Source: an uncultured Candidatus Competibacteraceae bacterium
GTDB lineage: Bacteria; Pseudomonadota; Gammaproteobacteria; Competibacterales; Competibacteraceae
Direction: 5' to 3'
DNA: 12,284 nucleotides
NCBI GenBank assembly: GCA_937872125.1
Contig: CALMNY010000102.1
Location: 1 to 12,284 of the forward strand
Numbering within the stretch: position 1 is the stretch's first letter; each line of letters begins with the position of its first letter. Shown piece after piece: positions 6,202 through 12,284 of the stretch. The position numbers were made by a program, and so were the translations under genes. Under the pieces are notes generated by a model that worked only from the letters and a program-made list of their open reading frames with translations, did not search any database and was not told the DNA's origin.

Positions 6202-8019
6202 TCAGGTATCGCCATGAAAGGCGTCATAAATTCGTTGGGCCAGTTCGGCGTTGATGCCCTCCACGCCGGCCAGATCTTCGACGCCCGCCCGCGCGAGCTG
6301 CTTCAACCCGCCAAACTGCCGGAGGAGAGACTGGCGACGCTTGGGACCGATACCGGGAATGCGCTCGAGGGCGGACGTGGTGCGCACCTTGGCCCGACGC
6401 TGGCGATGACCAGCGATGGCGAAGCGATGAGCCTCGTCACGGATCTGCTGCACCAGATGCAAAGCAGACGAATCGGCAGGCAGTATAAAGGGGCGGTTTT
6501 CCCCGGACAAGAACAGCGTTTCCAGCCCCGGCTTACGCGCCGGTCCCTTGGCGACACCCACCGCCGTCACCCCAACGACCTGCAACTCTTCCAGCACGGC
6601 GCGCGCCTGGGCCAGTTGCCCCGGCCCACCATCAATGAACAGCACATCGGGCAGGCGGCTCTGTTCCTCCCGCAGGCGGGTATAGCGCCGGGTCAGCGCC
6701 TGATGCAGGGCGGCGTAGTCATCGCCCGGAGTGATGGCCTCGATGTTGTAGCGGCGATAGTCGCTCTTAATCGGCCCTTCCGCGCCAAACACCACACACG
6801 CGGCCACCGTGGCCTCGCCCTGGGTATGGCTGATGTCGAAACATTCCAGCCGGTTGGGGATCTCATCCAATCCCAGCGCATCCCGTAACGCCTCCAGCCG
6901 CTGACGGATTCCAGCCTGACTGGATAAATGCGCCATCAAGGCATGTTCGGCATTGCGCCGGGCCAGGTCCAGCCAGTGGGCGCGTTCGCCACGCGGATGA
7001 GCGACAAAGGCGATGCGTCGGCCAGCGCGCTCCTGGAAGGCTTGGGCCAGCAAATCCGCCTCCGCCAGGTCGTGGCTGACCAGCAATTCGGCGGGAATCT
7101 CCCGGTCCAGATAGTACTGGGCGAGAAAGGCGCCGAGCACCGCGCCCACGTCTTCATCTTCGGGCAGACGCGGAAAGAACGCTTTGTTGCCCAGCAACCG
7201 CCCACCGCGAAATACGAAGACTTGCACGCAGGCCGCGCCGCCGCGCGCCACCCCGGCCACCACATCCAGATCGCCGCTTTCACCCTCGACATGCTGGCGT
7301 TGTTGAACCTGGCGCAACTCGACGATCTGATCGCGCAGAACCGCCGCCTCCTCGAAATGCAGCGCCGCCGCTTCCTTTTCCATGCGTTGCGCCAGGTCGT
7401 CAATGACCTGGCCGCTGCGGCCTTCCAGAAACAAAACAGCGTTCTGTACCTGGCGCTGGTAGCGTTCGCGGTCGATCAAACCGACGCAGGGCGCAGTGCA
7501 GCGTTTGATCTGATATTGCAGGCAAGGCCGACTCCGGGCGCGGAAAAAGCTGTCCTCGCATGAACGCAGCCGGAATACTTTCTGGAGCAGATTCAAAGTA
7601 TCGCGGACGGCGTTGGCGTGAGGATAGGGACCAAAGTAACGCCCTGGCGCGCGCTTGGCGCCGCGATGCAGCGTCAGGCCGGGAAAATCGCCCGCAGCGA
7701 CATGGATGTAGGGGTAACCCTTGTCATCGCGCAGCAAAATGTTGTAGCGGGGCTGAAGCTCCTTGATCAGCCGGCTTTCCAGAATCAGCGCCTCGGCCTC
7801 GGTATGGGTGACCGTAACCTCGATGGCCTGGATTTGAGCGACCAGACTGCGCGTCTTGGCCGAGGACTGATGGTCCCGAAAGTAGCTCGCCACCCGCTGC
7901 CGCAGGTTGCGCGCCTTGCCGACATAGAGCGTTACGCCGCGCTCGTCCAGCATCCGGTATACACCGGGCAGGGCCACAAGCGTCTTAAGGAACGACTGGG
8001 GTTCAAACGGCGTCGCCAT
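6202..8019 (-). CDS. uvrC: UvrC, excinuclease ABC subunit C
   Basis: UvrC makes both incisions around bulky DNA lesions marked by UvrA and UvrB. The 605-residue protein has the normal length and order of domains. The GIY-YIG nuclease is at about 15-95 (PGVYRML at 18-24, LYVGKARNL at 31-39, catalytic Glu near 81). Cys154, Cys166, Cys174 and Cys178 fit the cluster of cysteines reported to bind an iron-sulfur cluster in E. coli, with the same numbering. The UVR helix-pair that contacts UvrB is at about 203-238. The RNase H-like nuclease is at about 385-540, with Asp395 (FDISH), Asp463 (FIDGG) and His531 (DEAHRF). Tandem helix-hairpin-helix motifs follow at about 550-603 (IPGIGPKR, VEGINAELA). 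ATG 8019 matches the family N-terminus although the ribosome-binding site is weak. pgsA follows directly. Confidence 0.98.
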   Translation of the reverse strand: MATPFEPQSFLKTLVALPGVYRMLDERGVTLYVGKARNLRQRVASYFRDHQSSAKTRSLVAQIQAIEVTVTHTEAEALILESRLIKELQPRYNILLRDDKGYPYIHVAAGDFPGLTLHRGAKRAPGRYFGPYPHANAVRDTLNLLQKVFRLRSCEDSFFRARSRPCLQYQIKRCTAPCVGLIDRERYQRQVQNAVLFLEGRSGQVIDDLAQRMEKEAAALHFEEAAVLRDQIVELRQVQQRQHVEGESGDLDVVAGVARGGAACVQVFVFRGGRLLGNKAFFPRLPEDEDVGAVLGAFLAQYYLDREIPAELLVSHDLAEADLLAQAFQERAGRRIAFVAHPRGERAHWLDLARRNAEHALMAHLSSQAGIRQRLEALRDALGLDEIPNRLECFDISHTQGEATVAACVVFGAEGPIKSDYRRYNIEAITPGDDYAALHQALTRRYTRLREEQSRLPDVLFIDGGPGQLAQARAVLEELQVVGVTAVGVAKGPARKPGLETLFLSGENRPFILPADSSALHLVQQIRDEAHRFAIAGHRQRRAKVRTTSALERIPGIGPKRRQSLLRQFGGLKQLARAGVEDLAGVEGINAELAQRIYDAFHGDT

Positions 8020-8112
8020 GCGTCTGGAACCGCATTCAAGGGTCGGCTGGAATCCGGCCTGTGCCTAATTCTACTTTGTCAGATTGATGTATTTGATTTT
8101 TATTAACAAGTA

Positions 8113-8141
8113 AAGATAATCCAACCTGGATTAACAGACAA
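8113..8141 (-). promoter_or_regulatory. Candidate promoter for uvrC-pgsA
   Basis: On the minus strand TTGTCT (4 of 6 matches to the -35 consensus) is separated by 17 bases from TATCTT (4 of 6 for -10). It would start a transcript near 8106 with a leader of roughly 87 bases before the uvrC ATG at 8019. The boxes are only moderate and the local AT-richness raises the chance of a random match. Confidence 0.35.
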
Positions 8142-8155
8142 GGCTTGATGAGATA

Positions 8156-8366
8156 GCGCATGAATGGTACAGCCGGAAACGTTAAAAAATCCTCCTGTAA
8201 ATTTTCCTGTGATCGAGAAATGGCGGCGCGGGTAAGCAAAACCAACTTCACTTAACAAGATCAATGGGTTGGATGGAGTCAACACCCGGGATCCACGCTA
8301 CTACCCATCGCCATCACAGGAAAATTTACAGGAAGAAGTTTCTGCTGCCGGATGTACTATGGGCGC
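8156..8366. repeat. Diverged inverted duplication with a perfect 20-bp core
   Basis: The left copy (8156-8234) and right copy (8302-8366) are inverted relative to each other. The core CCTGTAAATTTTCCTGTGAT at 8194-8213 is exactly mirrored at 8313-8332. Outward, similarity returns at 8164-8176 against 8348-8360 (11 of 13 bases) and at GCGC (8156-8159, 8363-8366). Inward, a block beginning ATGGCG and ending GGGTA at 8220-8234 matches 8302-8314 with small gaps. Left-arm minus-strand sequence also contains two adjacent 12-base units, ACAGGAAAATTT and ACAGGAGGATTT. About 67 bases lie between the arms. It could be a miniature mobile element, two inverted copies of a dispersed repeat, or a hairpin-forming transcribed sequence; the sequence does not decide. 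I see no clear target-site duplication. Confidence 0.8.
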
Positions 8367-8420
8367 CCGACGGGGCGAGGCCCGATGAAGATGGTTTTGC
8401 GAGCAACTATCTGATTAAAT

Positions 8421-8496
8421 TGGCGCTCCCTAGGGGTTTCGAACCCCTGTTCCCGCCGTGAGAGGGCGGTGTCCTGGGCCACTAGACGAAGGGAGC
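8421..8496 (-). tRNA. tRNA-Glu (anticodon CUC)
   Basis: This is a 76-base tRNA with encoded CCA. The acceptor pairs GCTCCCT with AGGGAGC, and the 5' half TTCGTCTAGTGGCCCAGGAC is typical of bacterial glutamate tRNAs. The anticodon stem CCGCC/GGCGG encloses CTCTCAC, giving CUC, and the T arm is AGGGG-TTCGAAA-CCCCT. CUC reads GAG codons, which suits a GC-rich genome; many bacteria rely on the UUC species alone. It stands alone with its own promoter. Confidence 0.96.
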
Positions 8497-8530
8497 GGAA
8501 TGACGGGTGGCGTCTTGGAAGGAAAGTAGT

Positions 8531-8558
8531 ATTATACCCGCGCTTCCGCAGTAGACAA
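8531..8558 (-). promoter_or_regulatory. Sigma70-type promoter for tRNA-Glu
   Basis: On the minus strand TTGTCT (4 of 6) is separated by 16 bases from a perfect -10 box TATAAT. The -10 ends 34 bases before the mature tRNA 5' end, leaving a leader of roughly 28 bases. Placement, strand and the absence of any other minus-strand gene nearby make tRNA-Glu the obvious target. The site lies in the divergent gap shared with pcnB, and its -35 end is 18 bases from the pcnB start. Confidence 0.72.
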
Positions 8559-8575
8559 GAGTTGGCGAGCACGCT

Positions 8576-9925
8576 TTGGACTCCACACGCTCAAATTCCC
8601 TCCCCGTCGTCATCCCCCGCCCCGAACACAATATCTCGCGGGCCAACATCAGCCCCAACGCGGTTAAAGTCCTGTACCGGCTGCGCGAGGCTGGCTATCG
8701 CGCCTGCCTGGTCGGCGGCAGTGTGCGGGATTTGCTGCTTGGCCGCGAACCCAAAGACTTCGATGTCGCCACCGATGCCCGTCCTGAACAGGTCTACAAG
8801 CTGTTTCGTAACTGCCGGCTGATCGGCCGCCGCTTCCGGCTGGCCCATATTCAGTTTGGCCAGGAAATCATCGAGGTCGCCACCTTCCGCGCTCACGGTG
8901 ATGACAGCGAGGATGGCGATGGCCCCAGCGTGGAACGGGCGGCGGACGGCCGCATCCTCAGCGACAACGTCTACGGCAGCATCGAGGACGACGCCTGGCG
9001 GCGCGACTTCACCATCAACGCCCTGTATTACGATATTGACAACTTCGCCGTGCTCGACTATGTCGGCGGCATGGCCGATCTCAAGGCCGGCCTGATCCGG
9101 CTGATCGGCGACCCGGCGCAACACTACCACGAAGACCCGGTGCGCCTGCTGCGGGCGGTGCGCTTCGCCGCCAAGCTGGGCTTCCGGCTCGATCCCGCTA
9201 CCGAAGCGCCGTTGCACCGGCTGGGCCATCTGCTGGAAAAAATTCCGCCCGCCCGGCTGTTCGACGAAGTCCTCAAGCTGTTCCTGGGCGGCTGCGCCAT
9301 CCAGAGCTTCGAACTGCTGCGCCATTACCGGCTGTTCGGCTGGCTGTTCCCGGCGACCGAGCGCTGTTTGCACCACCAGCAGCACCACTACCCGAAAACG
9401 CTGCTGGTCCGGGCGCTGGCCAGCACCGACAGCCGCCTGGCTGAAAACAAACCGGTCCAGCCGGCATTCCTGTTCGCGGCCCTGCTGTGGGAGCCGCTGC
9501 GGGAACAAATGCGCCGTCTGGAGGCGGAGGGACTGGACGAACATGAAGCGCTGCAGGAAGCCGCCGAACAGGTCATTCAAACACAAATCCGCCATACTGC
9601 CCTGCCCCGCCGCTACAGCTTGCCGATGCGGGAAATCTGGGAGTTGCAGCAACGGCTGACGGTCACCACCGGCAAACGCGCGCTACGGCTGCTGGACCAT
9701 CCGCGCTTTCGCGCCGGCTATGATTTCCTGCTGCTGCGCGCCGAGGCCGACGAGCAGGCGGCGGAACTGGCCGACTGGTGGACCCGACTGCTGGCGCTGG
9801 ACACCGCTGGCCGGGTTCAGGCCACTCAGCCGGCGGCCAAGGCCAAAACCGGCAAACCCCGCCGCCGGCGCAAAGCGCGCTCCCGCAAGGGCGATCAAGC
9901 CGCCCAACCGGCGCCCGAGGCCTGA
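8576..9925 (+). CDS. pcnB: PcnB, poly(A) polymerase I
   Basis: PcnB adds 3' poly(A) tails to RNA, which promotes decay by 3' exonucleases. The 449-residue protein has the class II nucleotidyltransferase head: GGSVRD at 47-52 and the metal-binding pair Asp61 and Asp63 in DFDVATDA. It continues with LIGRRFRLAHI (82-92), which as I recall separates poly(A) polymerases from CCA-adding enzymes, then RRDFTINALYY (142-152) and EDPVRLLRAVRF (186-197). The C-terminus is a basic tail (KPRRRRKARSRK) probably used for RNA binding, as in E. coli. The start codon is TTG at 8576; a stop at 8552 and the alignment of IPRPEHNISR with the E. coli N-terminal region leave no good alternative. A weak GGCGAG lies before it. 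E. coli pcnB also uses a non-ATG start, as I recall. folK follows after 17 bases. Confidence 0.96.
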   Translation: MDSTRSNSLPVVIPRPEHNISRANISPNAVKVLYRLREAGYRACLVGGSVRDLLLGREPKDFDVATDARPEQVYKLFRNCRLIGRRFRLAHIQFGQEIIEVATFRAHGDDSEDGDGPSVERAADGRILSDNVYGSIEDDAWRRDFTINALYYDIDNFAVLDYVGGMADLKAGLIRLIGDPAQHYHEDPVRLLRAVRFAAKLGFRLDPATEAPLHRLGHLLEKIPPARLFDEVLKLFLGGCAIQSFELLRHYRLFGWLFPATERCLHHQQHHYPKTLLVRALASTDSRLAENKPVQPAFLFAALLWEPLREQMRRLEAEGLDEHEALQEAAEQVIQTQIRHTALPRRYSLPMREIWELQQRLTVTTGKRALRLLDHPRFRAGYDFLLLRAEADEQAAELADWWTRLLALDTAGRVQATQPAAKAKTGKPRRRRKARSRKGDQAAQPAPEA

Positions 9926-9942
9926 GCCTGGCCAGCGATCCC

Positions 9943-10440
9943 ATGCGACCCGCGCGGGCCTATATCGGCATCGGCAGCAATCTGGAGGACCCGATTCGCC
10001 AGGTGCGGCGGGCGTTCCAGGCGCTGAATGGAATTCTCGCCAGCAGTTGCGTAGCGCAATCGCCCCTGTATCGCACCGCGCCCGTCGGCGGGCCGCCCGG
10101 CCAGCCGGATTACATCAACGCCGTCGCTGCCCTGGATACCGGCTTGACCCCCTACCAATTGCTGATGGCGTTGCAGACGCTCGAACTGGCGCAAGGCCGT
10201 ACCCGGAGCGTGCGCTGGGAAGCGCGCACTCTGGACCTGGATTTGCTGTTATACGATCAACTGACCAGCGCCGATCCCCGGCTGACCCTGCCGCATCCCC
10301 GCCTGCACGAACGGGCGTTCGTGCTTTATCCGCTGCGCGACATCGCTCCGAATCTGACTATTCCCGGTCACGGGCCGCTGAGTGAACTGCTGACGCGTTG
10401 CCCGCCGCAGGTCATCGCCCGGCTGGACAGCAGCGATTAA
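9943..10440 (+). CDS. folK: FolK, 2-amino-4-hydroxy-6-hydroxymethyldihydropteridine pyrophosphokinase (HPPK)
   Basis: FolK transfers pyrophosphate from ATP to 6-hydroxymethyl-7,8-dihydropterin, the step before dihydropteroate synthase in folate synthesis, in the cytoplasm. From ATG 9943 the protein has 165 residues, the normal length. Motifs are YIGIGSNL at 7-14, the R-W-x2-RTLDLDLL block at about 91-102 with the magnesium-binding Asp98 and Asp100, and LPHPRLHERAFVLYPL at 116-131. The frame stays open far upstream inside pcnB, but the protein family begins at this Met. It starts 17 bases after the pcnB stop with a poor Shine-Dalgarno sequence, which suggests coupling to pcnB translation; the pcnB-folK pair is common in gammaproteobacteria. 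Confidence 0.97.
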   Translation: MRPARAYIGIGSNLEDPIRQVRRAFQALNGILASSCVAQSPLYRTAPVGGPPGQPDYINAVAALDTGLTPYQLLMALQTLELAQGRTRSVRWEARTLDLDLLLYDQLTSADPRLTLPHPRLHERAFVLYPLRDIAPNLTIPGHGPLSELLTRCPPQVIARLDSSD

Positions 10441-10451
10441 CGGGGTACGAT
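10424..10451 (+). promoter_or_regulatory. Candidate promoter for panB-panC
   Basis: TGGACA (5 of 6 matches to the -35 consensus) is separated by 16 bases from TACGAT (4 of 6 for -10). It overlaps the last codons of folK, about 100 bases before the panB ATG. The gap between folK and panB is 112 bases, longer than the other gaps in this gene run, so a separate promoter is plausible. The remaining leader (10452-10552) shows no hairpin I trust. Confidence 0.4.
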
Positions 10452-10552
10452 AGCGCCGCCAGTCCGGCCCCGCCGGAATCCTTTCGCAAAACCCGCCGCC
10501 CCCGCTCCGCTTGTTCTCCGTCAGCGCAGTGCGGCCCCACCCAGAGCACGCC

Positions 10553-11371
10553 ATGTACCAGGAACAACCGACCCGCAAGCCGATCACGATCACCACCCTG
10601 GCGAAGATGAAGCGCAACCGGGAAAAATTCGCAGTCCTGACCGCCTACGACGCCAGTTTCGCGGCGCTGCTGGAAGCGGCGGGCGTCGAGGTCATTCTGG
10701 TCGGCGATTCGCTGGGCATGGTGGTGCAGGGCCAGCGCAGCACCGTGCCGGTGACGATGGAAGACATGATCTATCACACGCGGCTGGTAGCGCGCGGTTG
10801 CCAGACGGCGCTGCTGATGGCGGACATGCCGTTCGCCAGCTACGCCACGGTCGAGCAGGGAGTGCGCAACGCCGCCCGGTTGATGGGCGAGGGCGGCGCG
10901 CAGATCGTCAAGCTGGAAGGCGGCGGCTGGCTGGTCGAAACCGTGCGCCAGCTCAGCCGCAACGGCATTCCAGTCTGCGCTCATCTGGGCCTGTTGCCGC
11001 AGTCGGTCAACAAGCTGGGCGGCTACAAAGTGCAGGGCCGCGAGGAGACCGCCGCCCGCCAGATGATTGATGAGGCGCTGGCCCTGCAGGACGCTGGCGC
11101 GGACGTGGCGCTGGTGGAATGTATCCCGGCGGAACTGGCGGCGCGGCTGACCCAGGCGCTGGACATTCCGCTGATCGGCATCGGCGCCGGTCCCCACTGC
11201 GACGCCCAGGTGCTGGTCTGTTACGACATGCTGGGCATCACGCCGGGCCGCCGGCCCACGTTCTCCAAAAACTTCCTGACCGGCCAAGACAGCCTCCAAG
11301 CGGCGGTCGCCGCTTACGTGGCTGCGGTTAAGAGCGGCGAATTCCCCGGTCCCGACCACTGCATCGCCTGA
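10553..11371 (+). CDS. panB: PanB, 3-methyl-2-oxobutanoate hydroxymethyltransferase
   Basis: PanB transfers a hydroxymethyl group from 5,10-methylenetetrahydrofolate to alpha-ketoisovalerate to make ketopantoate, the first committed step of pantothenate synthesis. From ATG 10553 the protein has 272 residues (E. coli 264). By alignment with the E. coli enzyme, the metal-binding residues are Asp52 (VGDSLGM), Asp91 (MADMPF) and Glu122 (KLEGG), and the catalytic Glu is 189 (VECIP). GHLGL appears here as AHLGLLPQSVN at 143-153, and the IGIGAG loop is at 208-213. The frame extends upstream to 10511, but ATG 10553 gives the N-terminus closest to the family. panC follows after 19 bases, so the two form an operon. 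Confidence 0.97.
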   Translation: MYQEQPTRKPITITTLAKMKRNREKFAVLTAYDASFAALLEAAGVEVILVGDSLGMVVQGQRSTVPVTMEDMIYHTRLVARGCQTALLMADMPFASYATVEQGVRNAARLMGEGGAQIVKLEGGGWLVETVRQLSRNGIPVCAHLGLLPQSVNKLGGYKVQGREETAARQMIDEALALQDAGADVALVECIPAELAARLTQALDIPLIGIGAGPHCDAQVLVCYDMLGITPGRRPTFSKNFLTGQDSLQAAVAAYVAAVKSGEFPGPDHCIA

Positions 11372-11390
11372 ACATCGAGGAGCGTGCGCC

Positions 11391-12236
11391 ATGCAAACCG
11401 TCCACACCATCGCGGAACTGCGCGCCCAGGTCATGGCCTGGAAACGGGCTGGGGAGCAAGTGGCCTTCGTGCCCACCATGGGCAACCTGCACCGGGGCCA
11501 CATCCATCTGGTCGAGTGCGCTCGTGAACTGGCGCCGCGCACCGTGGCCAGCATCTTCGTCAACCCGATGCAGTTTGGCCCCAGCGAGGATTTTGCTGCC
11601 TACCCCCGCACCCTGGACGCAGACTCGCGCCAGTTGGAGACCGCCGGGCTGGACTTGCTGTTCGCGCCCGGCGTGACCGAAGTGTATCCGCGCCCGCTGG
11701 AGCAGATGACCCAAGTCACGGTGCCGGAACTGCCGACCGTGCTGTGCGGCGCCAGTCGGCCCACCCATTTCAGCGGCGTCACCACGGTCGTGAGCAAGCT
11801 GTTCAACATGGTGCAGCCGGACATCGCGGTGTTCGGCGAAAAGGACTGGCAGCAACTGGTCATCATCCGCCGGATGGCGACTGACCTCGATATGCCGGTG
11901 GCAATCGTTGGAGTGCCGACCGTGCGGGAACCCGACGGGCTGGCGCTGAGTTCGCGCAACGGCTATTTGTCCGCTGAAGAGCGGGCTATCGCTCCCACGC
12001 TGTATGCCACTCTGCGGGCCACGGCGGAACGGTTGCGCGCGGGCGAACGGGATTTTGCGGCGCTGGAGGCGGAAGCAAAGGCGCAGTTGGCGTCGGCTGG
12101 CTTCCGGCCCGACTATTTTGAAATCCGCCGGCCCGCTGATTTGCAACGCCCGAATCTGGAGGATGCCGAATTGCGAATTTTTGCAGCCGCCTGGCTGGGC
12201 CGGGCGCGGCTGATTGATAACTGGCCGGTTGGGTAA
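11391..12236 (+). CDS. panC: PanC, pantoate--beta-alanine ligase (pantothenate synthetase)
   Basis: PanC joins pantoate and beta-alanine using ATP, via a pantoyl-adenylate, to make pantothenate. The 281-residue protein matches the family length. It has the nucleotide-binding HIGH-like motif PTMGNLHRGH at 28-37 (His34, His37), SIFVNPMQFGPSEDF at 54-68, YPRT at 71-74, RPTHFSGVTTVVSKLFN at 123-139, FGEKDWQQ at 148-155, and the KMSKS-like block VREPDGLALSSRN at 178-190. The more usual Ala after MG is Asn32 here. ATG 11391 is preceded by a good AGGAG at 8 bases. It is the last gene before a strong hairpin; panD, needed to supply beta-alanine, is not in the window. Confidence 0.97.
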   Translation: MQTVHTIAELRAQVMAWKRAGEQVAFVPTMGNLHRGHIHLVECARELAPRTVASIFVNPMQFGPSEDFAAYPRTLDADSRQLETAGLDLLFAPGVTEVYPRPLEQMTQVTVPELPTVLCGASRPTHFSGVTTVVSKLFNMVQPDIAVFGEKDWQQLVIIRRMATDLDMPVAIVGVPTVREPDGLALSSRNGYLSAEERAIAPTLYATLRATAERLRAGERDFAALEAEAKAQLASAGFRPDYFEIRRPADLQRPNLEDAELRIFAAAWLGRARLIDNWPVG

Positions 12237-12250
12237 ATATCCTGATGTTC

Positions 12251-12278
12251 TCGGTCAGCCTTTGGTGAGGCTGACCGA
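12251..12278 (+). terminator. Hairpin terminator after panC
   Basis: TCGGTCAGCCT pairs perfectly with AGGCTGACCGA (11 bp) around a 6-base loop (TTGGTG), starting 15 bases after the panC stop. The sequence downstream is TTAAAA and then the window ends, so no clear T-run is seen on the plus strand. On the minus strand the TTTTAA lies on the wrong side of the stem for termination. It is a strong stem, probably the end of the panBC transcript. Confidence 0.55.
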
Positions 12279-12284
12279 TTAAAA

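Larger units (their letters stand above)
8020..8420. other. AT-rich non-coding spacer between uvrC and tRNA-Glu
   Basis: This 401-base stretch is visibly richer in A and T than the surrounding genes, especially at about 8070-8270. It holds the candidate uvrC promoter at 8113-8141 and the inverted duplication at 8156-8366. Short open frames on the minus strand (8036-8251, 71 codons; 8103-8285, 60 codons) run through the repeat but show no recognisable domain, so I do not call them genes. No transposase or integrase fragment is recognisable. Confidence 0.6.

Noticed and set aside
8036..8285. Short minus-strand open frames (71 and 60 codons) through the uvrC upstream spacer
   Set aside because: No domain, no convincing ribosome site, and they run through the inverted repeat. 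The repeated peptide-like strings come from the repeat itself.
8591..9652. Long minus-strand open frame (353 codons) opposite pcnB
   Set aside because: The plus strand encodes a full poly(A) polymerase with all motifs; the opposite frame is low-complexity and unrecognisable.
10412..12146. Overlapping minus-strand frames opposite panB and panC
   Set aside because: These are shadows of two complete, well-conserved genes.

Overview
The window is a stretch of GC-rich chromosome from a gammaproteobacterium. Three things support this: the run uvrC-pgsA-tRNA-Gly(GCC)-tRNA-Cys(GCA)-tRNA-Leu(UAA) has the same order and orientation as uvrC-pgsA-glyW-cysT-leuZ in E. coli; pcnB-folK-panB-panC also occur close together in that class; and all four tRNA genes encode their 3' CCA. 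Protein similarity is clear to E. coli but far from identical, so this is not an enteric. A GC-rich lineage such as Chromatiales or Competibacter-like bacteria is my guess from memory and is not shown by the sequence.

Layout. (1) 1-1660, minus strand: a small unrecognised two-helix membrane protein, then rlmE (23S rRNA 2'-O-methyltransferase), then the 5' part of ftsH, which runs off the left edge. The divergent gene yhbY (ribosome-assembly RNA-binding protein) follows on the plus strand to 1970 with a likely terminator. Except for the unknown membrane protein, this block serves ribosome maturation and membrane protein quality control. (2) 2172-5156, plus strand: a large membrane-anchored signalling protein with an extracytoplasmic Cache sensor, HAMP, GAF and an HD-GYP phosphodiesterase domain. 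The HD-GYP domain is interrupted by about 165 extra residues. (3) 5246-5570, minus strand: tRNA-Leu, tRNA-Cys and tRNA-Gly, with a strong promoter before tRNA-Gly and an intrinsic-terminator-like hairpin between tRNA-Gly and tRNA-Cys. (4) 5620-8019, minus strand: pgsA (phospholipid synthesis) and uvrC (excision repair). (5) 8020-8420: a locally AT-rich spacer holding a diverged inverted duplication with a perfect 20-bp core. It abuts the 3' end of tRNA-Glu(CUC) (8421-8496, minus), which has its own promoter. (6) 8576-12236, plus strand: pcnB (poly(A) polymerase), folK (folate pathway), panB and panC (pantothenate pathway), ending in a strong hairpin.

The coding content is core housekeeping. 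I found no defence system, CRISPR array, transposase or phage gene. The parts least explained by known genes are the inverted duplication next to tRNA-Glu, the enlarged HD-GYP domain, the hairpin inside the tRNA cluster and the small membrane protein between yhbY and rlmE.
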